From: CAYYJM01 sp964471755
GTDB taxonomy: Bacteria > Planctomycetota > Planctomycetia > Gemmatales > Gemmataceae
Assembly (NCBI GenBank): GCA_964471755.1
Contig: CAYYJM010000306.1
Coordinates: 1-6,959 of the forward strand
Direction of reading: 5' to 3'
Length of the DNA: 6,959 bases
Below the pieces are notes generated by a model. It did no database searches. It had not been told where the DNA came from and saw only the letters and a list, made by a program, of their open reading frames with translations. Positions 5,905-6,959 of this stretch are shown one piece after another. Positions within the stretch are counted from its first letter, which is position 1, and every line of letters begins with the position of its first letter. Made by a program: the position numbers and the translations under genes.

Positions 5905-6803
5905 CCCCCCTTCTTGTCCTGTTCCGAAGTCGCCTGGAGTGGTGCAACTACACCTGCTCCTACTGTCCCTGGAACGCGACCCTCAACCACGTCAGCCGGG
6001 ACGACTTTCAGCAGGACGAACAGCGCGTTCAGCGGGTCGTCGAGCGTGTGGCCGAGCTGTCCCGGCCGGTCGAATTCTTCATCACGCCCAAGGCCGAGTA
6101 CCTCGTCCTGGCCTACTGGCGAGCCGCTGTCACTCGGCTGACACGGCTGTCGCAGGTGAGCCGGGTCACGATCCAGACGAATCTGTCGTTCGACCTGGAG
6201 GCGTTTCTTGACGCGGTCGATCCGACGAAACTCGCTCTGTGGACGACGTTCCACCCGAGCGAGGTGCCGCCGTCGGCGATCGAACTGCTGCACGCGAAGT
6301 GGGACCTGCTCCATGGTCGCGGCGTGCCGTTCAGTGTCGGCCTGGTCGGCACGCACGCCAACCTGGCGTACCTGGAGTCGCTGCGCCGTCGGCTGCCGCC
6401 GGACGTGTACGTCTGGGTCAACGCCTACAAGCGCGAGGCCGACTACTACACGCTGGCCGACCTGGAGCGTATCCGGGCGATCGATCCGCTTTTCGACGTG
6501 AACAATCAGCACTACCCGAGCCTGGGCCGACCATGCACGGCGGGCCAGAAAGCGGTGTACCTCGACGACGAGGGCGACCTGCGCCGGTGCTTCTTCGTTG
6601 GCCGGGTGATCGGCAACCTGTTTCATGACGGCTGGCTGACACTGCCGGAGGCGGAAGCGTGTCCGAACGCGACGTGTCACTGCTATGTCGGTCACATGCA
6701 CATCCCGGACCTGGACTTTCGTCGGGTGTACGGGGGCGATCTGGCGGTGCGCATTCCCGCCGACTGGAGGGCGGGACGACTGGCGTTGCCGGTGGCGGGA
6801 TGA
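5901..6803 (+). CDS. Radical SAM protein with C-terminal Cys cluster, STM4011 family
   Basis: A 300-aa radical SAM enzyme starting in the ATGA overlap at the end of the preceding gene. The canonical cluster is C15-x3-C19-x2-C22 (WCNYTCSYCPW). FFITPKAEYL (59-68) occupies the place of the usual glycine-rich SAM motif, followed by VTIQTNLSF (89-97), LWTTFHPSEV (113-122), FSVGLVG (144-150) and YVWVNAYK (170-177). These stretches match my memory of the STM4011 family. The C-terminal half carries C212, C230, C254, C259 and C261 in a PCTAG...RRCFFVGRVIGNLF...C-x4-C-x-C layout, similar to SPASM or twitch domains that hold extra Fe-S clusters in peptide- and protein-modifying radical SAM enzymes. Full length with no truncation visible. 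It probably works with the STM4012-like enzyme on a shared, unknown substrate; a peptide, protein or small molecule all remain possible. Confidence 0.88.
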   Translation: MTPLLVLFRSRLEWCNYTCSYCPWNATLNHVSRDDFQQDEQRVQRVVERVAELSRPVEFFITPKAEYLVLAYWRAAVTRLTRLSQVSRVTIQTNLSFDLEAFLDAVDPTKLALWTTFHPSEVPPSAIELLHAKWDLLHGRGVPFSVGLVGTHANLAYLESLRRRLPPDVYVWVNAYKREADYYTLADLERIRAIDPLFDVNNQHYPSLGRPCTAGQKAVYLDDEGDLRRCFFVGRVIGNLFHDGWLTLPEAEACPNATCHCYVGHMHIPDLDFRRVYGGDLAVRIPADWRAGRLALPVAG

Positions 6804-6818
6804 CGCGGAAGTCCTCAT

Positions 6819-6959
6819 TCACACCACAAACTCCGCATACGGCACCGTTGTCACGCTCGGATGCGCGATGCGATGGCCCCAGCGGCCATCGTCACCGTAG
6901 GCCTCGCCGTGATCGGCCATCACCAGACAGAAGCACGGCCCGCGACGACGCAGTTCGTC
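6819..6959 (-). CDS. C-terminal end of a sulfatase/alkaline-phosphatase-superfamily hydrolase, STM4013/SEN3800-like (partial)
   Basis: Reading the minus strand inward from the right edge gives 46 codons and a TGA stop (6821-6819); the start and most of the protein lie outside the window. The fragment contains the metal-site motif VMADHGEAYGDDG (DHGE at fragment residues 16-19), then WGHRIAHP (27-34) and VPYAEF (39-44). DHGE followed by GH and a VPY segment is the typical C-terminal pattern of sulfatases and related metal-dependent hydrolases. With two STM4011/STM4012-like genes next door, this is most likely the STM4013/SEN3800-type hydrolase of that neighbourhood. It runs toward the radical SAM pair with only 15 nt between the two stop codons. 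No substrate can be inferred, and the nucleophile region is not visible. Confidence 0.75.
   Translation of the reverse strand, partial: DELRRRGPCFCLVMADHGEAYGDDGRWGHRIAHPSVTTVPYAEFVV

Noticed and set aside
5748..6818. A 356-codon minus-strand frame beside the hydrolase stop
   Set aside because: Antisense to the STM4011-like gene, whose plus-strand cysteine motifs are unmistakable. Composition is that of a shadow frame.

Overview
The window reads as chromosomal DNA from a high-GC planctomycete-like bacterium (Isosphaeraceae/Gemmataceae type). The main clue is a large Ser/Thr kinase with a DWG instead of DFG motif, one transmembrane helix and a C-terminal TPR array, an architecture especially common in that phylum. 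This assignment is inference; no rRNA or marker gene is present.

Layout, left to right. (1) 2-1204, plus strand: an open frame cut by the left edge. Its first part is a multi-helix membrane segment and its second part is an ImmA/IrrE-like domain with a degraded HEXXH motif. An internal ATG at 488, with its own Shine-Dalgarno-like site and a possible promoter, suggests the second part may be a separate 238-aa gene. (2) 1205-1404: a convergent intergenic region almost filled by a long imperfect palindrome that reaches the kinase stop codon. (3) 1405-4398, minus strand: a 997-aa membrane-anchored Ser/Thr kinase with TPRs. Its activation loop carries an in-frame palindromic element plus four 18-bp tandem repeats. 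(4) 4399-4560: a divergent intergenic region with an RBS-overlapping hairpin for the kinase and a second inverted repeat. (5) 4561-5904 and 5901-6803, plus strand: two radical SAM genes overlapping by 4 nt (ATGA). They resemble the STM4012 (HemN-like) and STM4011 families. (6) 6819-6959, minus strand: the last 46 codons of a sulfatase/alkaline-phosphatase-superfamily hydrolase resembling STM4013/SEN3800, convergent with the radical SAM pair.

The biologically notable unit is the right-hand third. Two different radical SAM enzymes sit beside a sulfatase-like hydrolase, matching a conserved neighbourhood (named after Salmonella loci STM4011-STM4015) whose product and substrate I do not know to have been defined. 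The remaining members would be expected beyond the right edge. The second notable feature is the kinase, where a mobile-looking palindrome appears to have become coding sequence in the activation loop. All family assignments are by eye from motifs and were not tested by a database search.
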